Shown here: positions 16,368 to 23,964 of the stretch, one piece after another
How positions within the stretch are numbered: position 1 is the stretch's first letter
Layout of the letters: the number at the start of each line of letters is the position of its first letter
Origin: an uncultured Kiritimatiellota bacterium
Lineage (GTDB): Bacteria > Verrucomicrobiota > Kiritimatiellia > RFP12 > DVOR01
Reading direction: 5' to 3'
Assembly (NCBI GenBank): GCA_944391085.1
Contig: CALXSE010000004.1
Coordinates: forward strand, 62,001-126,000
Length of the DNA: 64,000 nucleotides
Position numbers and translations under genes: made by a program
Notes under the pieces: generated by a model
Databases searched by the model: none
What the model saw: only the letters and a program-made list of their open reading frames with translations
What the model was told of the DNA's origin: nothing

Positions 16368-18500
16368 TTACCAGGCGTTTTCTTCGGCCTGGCGGCGTTG
16401 GCGTTCTGCTTTGACGCTGCGGGTGCGGTCACGTTGGGAGTCGAGGCGCACTTTGTCGTATTTGTCGTTGAGGCGCTGGACTTCCGCGAGGAAGGGGGAG
16501 TTGCCGAGCTTTTTCTGGTACTTGAGCTCGTCGGCGACGGCCTTGGAGTAGGCGTTCTTGTCCTTGAACCAGGCGAGGCGGTCGCCGCCGTACCGGGGGT
16601 CGTTGGCGTCCGGGATGTTGGTGAAGGCGCCCTGGAAGATGGCGTTGCGGACGTAGAGGGCCCACTCGTTGGTGATCTTCTTCTGGTTCCTGGGGGAGGT
16701 GTTGATGGAGAACTGGTTGCGCAGGAGGGCGGTGAGGTCGGCGCCGGCCTGGGTACCGCCGAAGTCGGTGTTGCGGGCGAGGGCGGTGGCGCCGGTGGCG
16801 CCGTCGGAGACGGAGACGAAGAAGTTGCCGAAGCCTTCCATGAGGTCGAGGATGCGCGCGGCGTTGCCCTTGCGGGCCTGGGCAAGGCGGAAGACGGCGT
16901 CGGTGTTGGCGATGCACGTGAGCATGGCCGAGCGCAGGAGGGCCTCCTGCTGGTCGGCGCTGGCGTTGAGGGCGGGGTCCGCGTTGGCGGTGTAGAGGTC
17001 GAGGACGTGCAGGGCCATGCGGGAGTCCTCCCAGTTCCGGAGACCGATGTTCATGGCCTCGCAGAGGCCGATGTGCCAGCGGACGTTGTTGCGCAGGGCA
17101 TTGTCGCTGTTCTGCGGGGTCATGCGGGCGAAGCCGGTGAGCTTGGTGGCGGGGTCGGTGACGGGGCCGTAGAGGGGCGGGAGCTGCCAGCCGACGGTGG
17201 AGACGGCGATGGTGTCGACGGAGTGGTTGAGCGTGGCGCGGAACTTGCCGTCGGCGTACTCGTACGTCATGAAGGCGCGGTGGCCGGGCTGGCCCATGCC
17301 GGCGGCGGGGGTGCCGATGGAGCGCTGGGCGAACTCGGCGAGGGTGGAGAGGCGGCCGCAGACGCCGCCGTCGGCGAGGATGCGGGGGGTGGCGTCGGGG
17401 TGCCAGGCGGCGTCCCTGTAGCGGATCTCGGGCTTGGTGTAGTCGAAGGAATAGGTGGCGTAGCCCGGGACGTTGCCCTTCTGCTTGTAGTATGTCCACC
17501 AGTAGGTGGATTCGTCGACGGGGTCGGGCTGGGTGAGCAGGAGCAGGAGGGGCCAGGGGGCCTTGGAGAGGGGGAAGAGCTTGGAGCGCTCGGCGCCCTT
17601 TTCCTCGTAGCGCAGGATGCGCAGGCAGAGGTTCTCGGCGATGGTGCCGTCGGTGCGGGGGGGGAAGCGGCCGGCGGCGTGGGCGATCTTCTCCCAGGGC
17701 AGGCGCTTGGGCTCGCGGCCGCCGAGGTCGACGCCGGTCTTGCCGCGCAGGGCGCCGGCGTTCATGCCGACGAGCTCGGAGACCTGGGTGCGGGGGTTCT
17801 TCTTGAGCCAGGCGACGAGGGCCTTGGCGGCCTGGTCGCCGCCGAGGTCATACTTGCCGTGGAGGGCGCGGAGGCGGCCGAGGCGCTCGGCCTCGTCCTG
17901 GAAGAGCCTGCCGTCCTTGTCATGGGCGAGGGCGGATTCCTCGGGGGGGGTGACGTCGCTGTTCACGGCCCAGCCCTGGCGGGTCTTGACCTGCTGCTCG
18001 AGCTCGGCCTTGCGCTTGGGGTCGAAGGTAAGGTTGCGCGTCTGAAGCGTGCCGTAGCGGTCGGCGGTGAGGGAGCTGTCGAGGATGCGGCGCGAGCGGT
18101 TGGCGACGGCGAAGGCGATGAGCAGCTGCTGGTATTTCTCGGCGTAGGCCGGGCCGACGAGCTTGGCGAGCTTGACGAAGTTGTGGATGACGTTGGGGTT
18201 GGGCGGGTATTCGATACTGAAGCAGGCGTTGAAGACGGCGGGGTGTTGCTCCAGCCACAGCCAGGTGGCCTCGCTGAAGTGGAGCGCCGGCGCCACCTGG
18301 CGCATACAGAGGTCGTAATAGGCCTGGCGGACCTCGTCGTTGAAGATGAAGCCCGAGTCGTACAGCGCGGCGTCCAGCCAGCGCAGCTCGGCGTTGCCCG
18401 TCGGCGGGATGGGCTGGCGGCGCGCGCCGCGGTCGGCCCATTGCGCGCAGGCCGCGGCCGCCGACAGGAGCGCCGCGCAAACAAACAACATCCGTCTCAT
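16368..18500 (-). CDS. Large secreted protein with a transglutaminase-like Cys/His region
   Basis: 710 residues from ATG 18500, which starts a signal peptide (MRRMLFVCAALLSAAAACA); the open frame continues 12 codons upstream but that part is not signal-like. I do not recognise the whole protein. In the middle, GGVCGRLSTLAEFAQRS (Cys near 380), GTPAAGMGQPGHRAFM (His near 405) and NHSVD (Asp near 427) resemble the Cys-His-Asp core of transglutaminase-like peptidases seen in planctomycete-type proteins. The rest looks helical with aromatic-rich patches. It is probably periplasmic or secreted. The start has no Shine-Dalgarno, and a -10 ends six bases before it. Confidence 0.75.
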   Translation of the reverse strand: MRRMLFVCAALLSAAAACAQWADRGARRQPIPPTGNAELRWLDAALYDSGFIFNDEVRQAYYDLCMRQVAPALHFSEATWLWLEQHPAVFNACFSIEYPPNPNVIHNFVKLAKLVGPAYAEKYQQLLIAFAVANRSRRILDSSLTADRYGTLQTRNLTFDPKRKAELEQQVKTRQGWAVNSDVTPPEESALAHDKDGRLFQDEAERLGRLRALHGKYDLGGDQAAKALVAWLKKNPRTQVSELVGMNAGALRGKTGVDLGGREPKRLPWEKIAHAAGRFPPRTDGTIAENLCLRILRYEEKGAERSKLFPLSKAPWPLLLLLTQPDPVDESTYWWTYYKQKGNVPGYATYSFDYTKPEIRYRDAAWHPDATPRILADGGVCGRLSTLAEFAQRSIGTPAAGMGQPGHRAFMTYEYADGKFRATLNHSVDTIAVSTVGWQLPPLYGPVTDPATKLTGFARMTPQNSDNALRNNVRWHIGLCEAMNIGLRNWEDSRMALHVLDLYTANADPALNASADQQEALLRSAMLTCIANTDAVFRLAQARKGNAARILDLMEGFGNFFVSVSDGATGATALARNTDFGGTQAGADLTALLRNQFSINTSPRNQKKITNEWALYVRNAIFQGAFTNIPDANDPRYGGDRLAWFKDKNAYSKAVADELKYQKKLGNSPFLAEVQRLNDKYDKVRLDSQRDRTRSVKAERQRRQAEENAW

Positions 18501-18506
18501 GGTCTT

Positions 18507-18515
18507 ATGATAGCA
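18507..18515 (-). promoter_or_regulatory. Extended -10 promoter of the transglutaminase-like gene
   Basis: Minus-strand TGCTATCAT (TATCAT at 18507-18512). It lies in the 28 bases between the permease stop and ATG 18500. The predicted transcription start coincides with the ATG. No clear -35. Confidence 0.55.
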
Positions 18516-18528
18516 CAAAACGCGGCGC

Positions 18529-19899
18529 TCATTCATGCCGCAGCGCGTCGATGGGGTTCAGGCGCGAGGCGCGCCACGCCGGGTAGAAGCCGAAGACCAC
18601 GCCGATGGCCGCCGAGACGCCCGCCGAGAGGAGGATCGCCCCCAGGCTCACGCGCACCGGCCAGCCCAGCACGTGCGCGATGACCACGCTGGCCAGGCGC
18701 CCCACCCCGATGCCCGCCAGCCCGCCCAGCAGGCACAGGAGCACCGACTCGGTGAGGAACTGCCACAGGATGCGCGCCCCGCGCGCCCCCACCGCCATGC
18801 GCAGGCCGATCTCGCGCGTGCGCTCGGTGACGGAGACGAGCATGATGTTCATGATCCCCACGCCGCCGACGACCAGCGAGAGCATCGCCACGATCAGCAG
18901 CAGGCTCGTCATCAGCCCGCTCGTCGCCGTCATCGTCTTGAGCATCTCGGACATGTCGCGGATCACAAAGTCGTCCGCCTCGCCGGGGCCGATCTTGTGC
19001 CGGCGGCGGAGCACCTCGGTGATCTGCGCGATGGCGTCGGGCACCTGCTCGGGCGTCTTGGCCGAGACGGTGATCTGGTTGATGTTGTTGAAGCGCACCG
19101 GCAGCAGGTAGTTCTCCGCCTGCACGGAGTCCTGCTCCGGGTAGGTCGTGGCCGACGAGGCCGGGTAGACGTCCGAGGTGTCCGACTCCGTCGAGGACGA
19201 GCTCGTCGAGCCGGAGGCGCCGGTGGCCGAGCCGCCCGAGCGCGAGAGGCGGTTGCGCATCGTCGTCCACGGCACGACGACCGTGTCGTCCTGATCCATC
19301 CCCATCATGTTCGCGCCCTTGGTCGGGAGCACGCCGATGACGCGGAAGAGCACGTTGTTCAGGCGCAGATCCCGCCCCACCGCCTCCTCGCCGGGGAAGA
19401 GCTCGCGCCGCACCGTCTGCCCGATGACGCACACGCACGCGGCCACGTCCACCTCGCGCGCCGTGAAGTACCGCCCGCTCTCGGGCGAGCCCCACGACTG
19501 CACCGTGAAATAGTCCTCGTTGCCCGAGTAGACCGTGAAGGGCGTCCAGTTCCGGTTCCCCGCGATGGCCTGGATGCCGCGCCGCGAGAGCGAGGGCGTC
19601 ACCGCCTCCACCGAGAGGCACTCGGCCCTGATCGCCGCGCAGTCGCCCTCCGTCAGCGTCACCGCGCCGCCGGAGCCCGAGCTGATGCCCGCGGTCTGCG
19701 TGGCCCACGGCCAGATCATCATCACGTTCGTGCCCATGTTTGAGATGGAGCTTTTGATGGAGTCCGAGGCGCCCGCGCCGATCTCCATCATCGTGATGAC
19801 CACCGCCACGCCGATGACGATGCCCAGCATGGTGAGCAGCGAGCGCAACACGTTGCGCCGCAGCGAGACGAGTGCCGAAAGGAGCTGTGCCAGGATCAT
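18529..19899 (-). CDS. MacB-type ABC exporter permease
   Basis: 456 residues. An N-terminal helix (RSLLTMLGIVIGVAVVITMM) is followed by a periplasmic MacB_PCD domain (about 45-330) and three C-terminal helices of the FtsX fold (VGGVGIMNIMLVSVTERTREIGLRMAVGA). A Ser/Thr-rich insertion sits near residues 225-250 in the periplasmic part. Such permeases are mechanotransmitters that drive export of antibiotics, toxins or lipoproteins through a MacA-TolC conduit. Here the permease and ATPase are separate genes; the gap to the ATPase is 12 bp. No TolC gene is in view. Confidence 0.9.
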   Translation of the reverse strand: MILAQLLSALVSLRRNVLRSLLTMLGIVIGVAVVITMMEIGAGASDSIKSSISNMGTNVMMIWPWATQTAGISSGSGGAVTLTEGDCAAIRAECLSVEAVTPSLSRRGIQAIAGNRNWTPFTVYSGNEDYFTVQSWGSPESGRYFTAREVDVAACVCVIGQTVRRELFPGEEAVGRDLRLNNVLFRVIGVLPTKGANMMGMDQDDTVVVPWTTMRNRLSRSGGSATGASGSTSSSSTESDTSDVYPASSATTYPEQDSVQAENYLLPVRFNNINQITVSAKTPEQVPDAIAQITEVLRRRHKIGPGEADDFVIRDMSEMLKTMTATSGLMTSLLLIVAMLSLVVGGVGIMNIMLVSVTERTREIGLRMAVGARGARILWQFLTESVLLCLLGGLAGIGVGRLASVVIAHVLGWPVRVSLGAILLSAGVSAAIGVVFGFYPAWRASRLNPIDALRHE

Positions 19900-19911
19900 C
19901 GCGCCCTCCCC

Positions 19912-20619
19912 TCACTTCTCGGTGTACGTCCCGCCCACGATCCGCCCGTCCTTGATGTGGTAGGCCTCCTTCGCGAAGGCCCCCACCTCGGGCGAGTGGG
20001 TCACGAGCACGATGGTCAGCCCCTCCTGCTCGTTCAGCTCCTGGAACATCCGCAGCACCTCCTCGGAGGTCTTCGAGTCCAGGTTCCCCGTCGGCTCGTC
20101 GGCGAACAGGATCCGGGGGCGGTTCACCAGCGCCCGCGCGATGGCCACGCGCTGCTGCTGCCCGCCGGACATCTGCGAGGGCTGGTACTCCATCCGATCC
20201 CCCAGCCCCACGCGCCGCAGCAGGCTCTCGGCCCACGCCCGCTCCTCCCGCGCGCCCTTGCGCCGCTTGGCGTACTCCAGCGGCATGAGCACGTTCTTCA
20301 GCGCCGAGGTCCGCGCCAGCAGGTTGAAGTTCTGGAAGACGAACCCGATGCGCGCGTTGCGCAGGTCCGCCCGCGCGTTCGCCGAGAGCGTCGTCACGTC
20401 CCGCCCGTCCAGCAGGTACTGCCCGCCCGTCGGCACGTCCAGGAAGCCCAGGATGTTCATGAGCGTCGACTTCCCGCCGCCCGAGGGCCCCATCAGCGCC
20501 AGCAGCGTCCCCTCCCGGATCGTCATGTCGATCCCCCGGAGCACCGGCACCGCCAGCCCCCCGCCCAGGCGGTAGGTCTTCTCCAGCCCCCGCAGCTCGA
20601 TGAGCGTCTTCCCGGCCAT
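19912..20619 (-). CDS. MacB-type ABC exporter ATPase
   Basis: 235 residues, one ABC nucleotide-binding domain of the LolD/MacB group. Walker A is GPSGGGKST (near 44), the signature is [15 protein letters not shown] (near 145) and Walker B is [13 protein letters not shown] (near 163), with switch His in THSPEV. It powers the permease encoded next. The stop of macA and this start are 12 bp apart, so macA, ATPase and permease form one transcript. Confidence 0.93.
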   Translation of the reverse strand: MAGKTLIELRGLEKTYRLGGGLAVPVLRGIDMTIREGTLLALMGPSGGGKSTLMNILGFLDVPTGGQYLLDGRDVTTLSANARADLRNARIGFVFQNFNLLARTSALKNVLMPLEYAKRRKGAREERAWAESLLRRVGLGDRMEYQPSQMSGGQQQRVAIARALVNRPRILFADEPTGNLDSKTSEEVLRMFQELNEQEGLTIVLVTHSPEVGAFAKEAYHIKDGRIVGGTYTEK

Positions 20620-20631
20620 CGCCCCGCCCCC

Positions 20632-21915
20632 TCAGCGCACCCGCCGCCCCGGCGGCATCCGTTTCGGCGGCTGGGGCAGGAAGGGGTTGCGCCCCTCGTC
20701 CGCGGCCTGCTGCACCTCCAGCGCCGTCATCGTCCCGGTGATCACCCTGTCCCCGGGCCCCAGCCCCTCCACGGCGATGGCCGTGTGCACGTCGTCGCTC
20801 ACCCCCGGCTCCACGGGCACCGCCCGCGGCGCGCCCTGCGCGTCCTGCACAAAGACCAGGTCGCGCCCCTCCAGCTCCGGCGGCGGCTCCCACCCCTCCG
20901 GGCGCCAGCGCAGCGCCGCCACCGGCGCGAGCAGCGCGTCGGGCGCCGATTCCGCCAGCACGAAGCTCACGTTCGCCGTCAGGTACGGCAGGAGCAGCCC
21001 GTCCGGGTTGTCCGTCGTCACCTCCACCGTGTACGTCACCACGTTCGAGGTCATCGAGGCGTTCAGGCGGATCCGCCCCACCTGCCCCCGGAAGTCCCGC
21101 CCCGGGAAGGCGTCCACCGTGAAGCGCACCTCCTGCCCCACCTTGATCTCCCCGATGTCCGCCTCGTTCACCGGCACCCAGATCTCGATCCTGCGCAGAT
21201 CCTTCGCCACCAGGAAGAGCGACGGCGTGCTCATCGAGGCCGTCACCGTCTGCCCGATGTTCACCCGCCGGTCGATCACCACCCCGTCCACCGTCGAGAG
21301 GATGTCGCAGTACGACAGGTTCCGCTCCGCCTTCTCCAGCTGCGCCTGCGCCTGGGCGATGCTCGCGGCCGCCTGCGCCACCGCCGCGTTGCACACGTCC
21401 AGGTTCGCCGCGGCCACCTCATAGGCGCTCTGGTAGGCGTCGTAATCCTTCTGCGAGAGCGCGTCGCCCACACCCAGCTTCTGCGCGCGCGTCCAATCGC
21501 GCTCGGCCTGGCGCAGGCTGGCCGTCGCCTGCGTCACGTCGGCCTTCGCGCTCGCCAGCTGCGCGTTCGCGCTCGCCAGCGTCGCCTGGGCGATCGTCAC
21601 CTCGGCCTTGTACGTCACGTCGTCGATCCGCGCCAGCAGCTGCCCCTTCTTCACCACCGAGCAGTAATCCACCTCCTTCCCCTCGGCGTCCGTCCCGAAC
21701 GCCATGATCTGCCCCGTGATCTGCGCCCCGATGTCGATCAGGTCCTCGGGCTCGATCGTCCCCGTCGCCCGGATCGTCTGCGTCGCCCGCCCCACCGTCA
21801 GCCCGGCGGTCTTGTACGCCACCGAGGCCTCCGGCGCGCCGGGGCGCGACAGCCACCACCACGCCGCGCCGCCAACCGCCGCCAACGCCAACACCAGGAC
21901 AATCGCCTTGCGCAT
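20632..21915 (-). CDS. MacA-like periplasmic adaptor (RND/HlyD family)
   Basis: 427 residues. A single N-terminal membrane anchor (AIVLVLALAAVGGAAWWWLS) precedes a split barrel-sandwich domain, a long alpha-hairpin (about 110-205, Ala/Gln-rich), and beta-barrel domains (IWVPVNEADIGEIKVGQEV). These adaptors join an inner-membrane transporter to an outer-membrane channel. GGGAGG precedes ATG 21915. The gene starts only 16 bp after tRNA-Arg and shares its promoter unless the tRNA is processed away. The C-terminal tail is Pro/Arg-rich. Confidence 0.9.
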   Translation of the reverse strand: MRKAIVLVLALAAVGGAAWWWLSRPGAPEASVAYKTAGLTVGRATQTIRATGTIEPEDLIDIGAQITGQIMAFGTDAEGKEVDYCSVVKKGQLLARIDDVTYKAEVTIAQATLASANAQLASAKADVTQATASLRQAERDWTRAQKLGVGDALSQKDYDAYQSAYEVAAANLDVCNAAVAQAAASIAQAQAQLEKAERNLSYCDILSTVDGVVIDRRVNIGQTVTASMSTPSLFLVAKDLRRIEIWVPVNEADIGEIKVGQEVRFTVDAFPGRDFRGQVGRIRLNASMTSNVVTYTVEVTTDNPDGLLLPYLTANVSFVLAESAPDALLAPVAALRWRPEGWEPPPELEGRDLVFVQDAQGAPRAVPVEPGVSDDVHTAIAVEGLGPGDRVITGTMTALEVQQAADEGRNPFLPQPPKRMPPGRRVR

Positions 21916-21931
21916 AAGAACCTCCCAAAGA

Positions 21932-22007
21932 TGGTCGCCCAGACAGGAATCGAACCTGCGACACGCGGTTTAGGAAACCGCTGCTCTATCCACTGAGCTA
22001 CAGGGCG
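21932..22007 (-). tRNA. tRNA-Arg (anticodon CCT)
   Basis: 76-base minus-strand cloverleaf with encoded CCA. The anticodon arm GCGGT-TTCCTAA-ACCGC gives CCT. One T-T mismatch is seen at position 6 of the acceptor stem. It lies immediately upstream of macA on the same strand with no terminator between. Confidence 0.95.
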
Positions 22008-22073
22008 CTCAGATACACTATAACCCAACCCACACCCAAAAGGGAAATCCCTTTGCGCTCAAAAACGCCGTGC

Positions 22074-22102
22074 ATTATACAAAGCGCACGCCCCCCATGC
22101 AA
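22074..22102 (-). promoter_or_regulatory. Promoter of tRNA-Arg and possibly macAB
   Basis: Minus-strand TTGCAT (22097-22102), 17 bp, TATAAT (22074-22079). This is the closest match to the bacterial consensus in the window. The start site would be about 60 bases before the tRNA. Confidence 0.85.
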
Positions 22103-22105
22103 GCG

Positions 22106-22139
22106 AAAAAGGCCCCGGCACGCGCCGGGGCCCCTTTTT
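22106..22139. terminator. Terminator of the PEP-CTERM gene, symmetric
   Basis: Stem GGCCCCGGC / GCCGGGGCC (22111-22132) flanked by AAAAA on the left and TTTTT on the right, so it can act in both directions. On the minus strand it follows the PEP-CTERM gene. Confidence 0.85.
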
Positions 22140-22157
22140 GGCGTGCTCTGGAACGCC

Positions 22158-22832
22158 TTACGCCGCGCGGCGGCGGAGCGCCACGCCGGCCACGCCCAGC
22201 GCGAGCAGCGCCAGCGCCGTCGGCTCGGGCAGGACGGCCAAGTCCGCGGCGATGGCAGAAGCGTCAAGGGCAACGTTGGCGTTGCCATCCAGCAGGAAGA
22301 CCTCATAGGTGGCGGAGCCACTGTAGCGATTCTGCTGGGTGACGGTCTGCCCCCAGGCATAGGAGCCGATGGGGCCGCTGAACGAGAGGTTCTCGACGGT
22401 CGCCAGGACTTGCCCGTTGATGCTGACCTCCACCTTGTCACTTCCGGTGCCTGCGTTGCCGCGCGTGACGGCGATGCCGACGGCGTTGGAGCCGGCGGAG
22501 ACCGTGCGGTCGCCCATGGTGTAGGAGGCCGCTTCCGTGCCTAGCACCGAGAGCGTCCACTGGCCGTCCTGGATGGCGACGACGATGGCATTGTTAGTCC
22601 CATAGCCGTTGCCGCCGGTCGCCAGGATGGTGCCGCTTCCGATATCGCCGCTGAGGACGACGTTGGCCGCGAGCGTGCCGCTGACGTTGGCCCAGATGGT
22701 CTGTCCGGTGGTTTGGCCGTTGTAGCGATCCATGCCGCCGACGCCGTTGGAGAGTTCGTCCCAACCGGTGGTGAGCGCGTGGGCGCTGAGGGCCAGGGCG
22801 GCGAAAGCCGCCGTGAAGAGTGCTTTCTTCAT
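22158..22832 (-). CDS. PEP-CTERM sorting-signal protein
   Basis: 224 residues. A signal peptide (MKKALFTAAFAALALSAHA) is followed by a Gly/Ser/Thr/Asn-rich beta-type body and a C-terminal tripartite tail: PEP, a hydrophobic helix (TALALLALGVAGVAL) and a RRRAA basic end. This tail is the PEP-CTERM signal processed by exosortase (EpsH family) in bacteria that make exopolysaccharide. The body has GNGYGTNN and GSATYEVFLLDGNANV patches but no named domain. Exosortase itself is not in the window. Expression is from a promoter about 250 bp upstream. Confidence 0.9.
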   Translation of the reverse strand: MKKALFTAAFAALALSAHALTTGWDELSNGVGGMDRYNGQTTGQTIWANVSGTLAANVVLSGDIGSGTILATGGNGYGTNNAIVVAIQDGQWTLSVLGTEAASYTMGDRTVSAGSNAVGIAVTRGNAGTGSDKVEVSINGQVLATVENLSFSGPIGSYAWGQTVTQQNRYSGSATYEVFLLDGNANVALDASAIAADLAVLPEPTALALLALGVAGVALRRRAA

Positions 22833-22847
22833 GTTGTCTCAGTTCTC

Positions 22848-22890
22848 CTTCCCGCCCGGTTGGTTGGCCGAAGAAGGGCTGGGCGGGAAG
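22848..22890 (-). promoter_or_regulatory. Leader hairpin overlapping the Shine-Dalgarno of the PEP-CTERM gene
   Basis: A perfect 10-bp inverted repeat, CTTCCCGCCC (22848-22857) and GGGCGGGAAG (22881-22890). On the mRNA one arm runs into the AAGGAG Shine-Dalgarno (22845-22850), so folding could hide it. Seen in sequence; a regulatory role is inference. Confidence 0.45.
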
Positions 22891-23077
22891 GGAAGCCCCC
22901 TTTCGGCGTCTCTGCTGGGGCCTTAGGAAGCCTGATGGAAAACGTCGAAAAGGGGCAAGCGCGCACGCGCCTGCACCGCACGGACGGATGATCCATCGAA
23001 AGTTCCTAAGTTTCAGCAGTCATCACGTTTTGCGTTGCCGCAAAGGGCGTTGGGTTGTCTCTCCCAAGCCCGCCCAT

Positions 23078-23106
23078 ACAATACCACTCCCGCCGCCGCC
23101 GCGCAA
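23078..23106 (-). promoter_or_regulatory. Promoter of the PEP-CTERM gene
   Basis: Minus-strand TTGCGC (23101-23106), 17 bp, TATTGT (23078-23083) with TGG before it. The transcript would carry a leader of about 240 bases (22833-23071) containing no recognisable riboswitch. Confidence 0.75.
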
Positions 23107-23131
23107 GCCCCCGCGATTTTAGGCCACAGTG

Positions 23132-23580
23132 GGCACGGAGGACACCCAGAGGCGCACAGAGACTTGGAAATCGCAAAGGGCACAACGGTCACAAAGAACA
23201 GAGAGCGCCGCCGCTGGGCGACGGCAGGGAGCCGTCCTAGTGGTCCCAGAAGTCCCAGAGGTCCCAGGGCGCGCCGCACCCCACGCCGCATTGGGACCAC
23301 TGAGACCACTGGGACAACTGGGACGGTCAACGCCCCACAGCCCGTCCTCCTTTCTGCCCGCCCAGTCCGTCGCCCGCTTAGCGGGCGCCGCGCCGTGCGA
23401 CAGGCACGTCCGACGGACGTGCCGCGGGTGCAGGGGGAGCTTCCCCCTGCCGGGGTTCAAGGGGCCGCGCCCCTTGCCCTTGTTTTCTGTTCCCCGTTTT
23501 CCCCTCTGTGTCTCCTTTGCGTCCTTTGTGATTTCCTTTGCGCCGTGCAAGTCTCTGTGCGCCTCTGGGTGCCCTCCGTG
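23132..23580. repeat. Intergenic block of nested inverted repeats
   Basis: The outer arms 23132-23166 and 23548-23580 share a perfect 24-base inverted match (23143-23166 against 23548-23571) plus flanking near matches. Inside are GTCCCAG repeats in opposite orientation (23243-23268 and 23291-23324), then three adjacent perfect hairpins: 23403-23423 (GGCACGTCC stem), 23430-23450 (GCAGGGGGA stem) and 23458-23476 (CAAGGGGC stem). No open frame in it has a ribosome binding site or motif. It fills most of the 845-base gene-free gap 22833-23677 and looks like a decayed or non-autonomous repeat element. Confidence 0.7.
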
Positions 23581-23643
23581 CTCGCAGTGGTCTCCCTTGC
23601 GTCGTGTACCTCTTTGTGATTTTTCCGCGCGGCGTGCGCTTTG

Positions 23644-23652
23644 TGGTATACT
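23644..23652 (+). promoter_or_regulatory. Extended -10 promoter of gatCAB
   Basis: TGGTATACT (TATACT at 23647-23652) preceded by TTG. The start would be about 20 bases before the gatC ATG, whose Shine-Dalgarno is GGAGG. No strong -35 is seen. Confidence 0.6.
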
Positions 23653-23677
23653 GAAAAGCTAAGTTTCGGAGGTTTTT

Positions 23678-23959
23678 ATGGCCGGATTTGACATCGACCG
23701 CGTGGCCTTGCTGGCGCGCCTGAGGCTGACCGAGGAGGAGCGCGCGCGCTTCGGCGGGCAGCTGGAGACCATCGTCGCTTACGTGGACCGCATCGCGGGG
23801 CTGGAGCTGGACGGGCTGGACGCGACGCTGCACGGGCACGACGCGGGGGCGCCGCTGCGCGCGGACGAGCCCGTGCCGGGCCTGCCGCTGGAGGCCGTGC
23901 TGGGCAACGCGCCCGCGCGCATCGATGATGAGATCCGAATGCCCCGCGTGGTGGAGTGA
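23678..23959 (+). CDS. gatC: Asp/Glu-tRNA amidotransferase subunit C
   Basis: 93 residues, standard GatC length. It stabilises the GatAB complex that converts Glu-tRNA(Gln) and/or Asp-tRNA(Asn) to the amide forms. The N-terminal helix VALLARLRLTEEERARF and the end DEIRMPRVVE are typical. CGGAGG lies eight bases before ATG 23678. First gene of gatC-gatA-gatB. Confidence 0.93.
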   Translation: MAGFDIDRVALLARLRLTEEERARFGGQLETIVAYVDRIAGLELDGLDATLHGHDAGAPLRADEPVPGLPLEAVLGNAPARIDDEIRMPRVVE

Positions 23960-23964
23960 ACCCC

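Noticed and set aside
18500..18536. A 12-codon longer start for the transglutaminase-like protein
   Set aside because: The added residues would precede the signal peptide and overlap the permease stop; the -10 box would lie within them.
22833..23071. A riboswitch in the PEP-CTERM leader
   Set aside because: I could not match the leader to a known riboswitch core; only the local hairpin near the ribosome site is supported.
23243..23324. Regular GTCCCAG repeats as a CRISPR-like array
   Set aside because: The spacing is only 9-10 bases, the two groups are in opposite orientation, and there are no spacers or cas genes.
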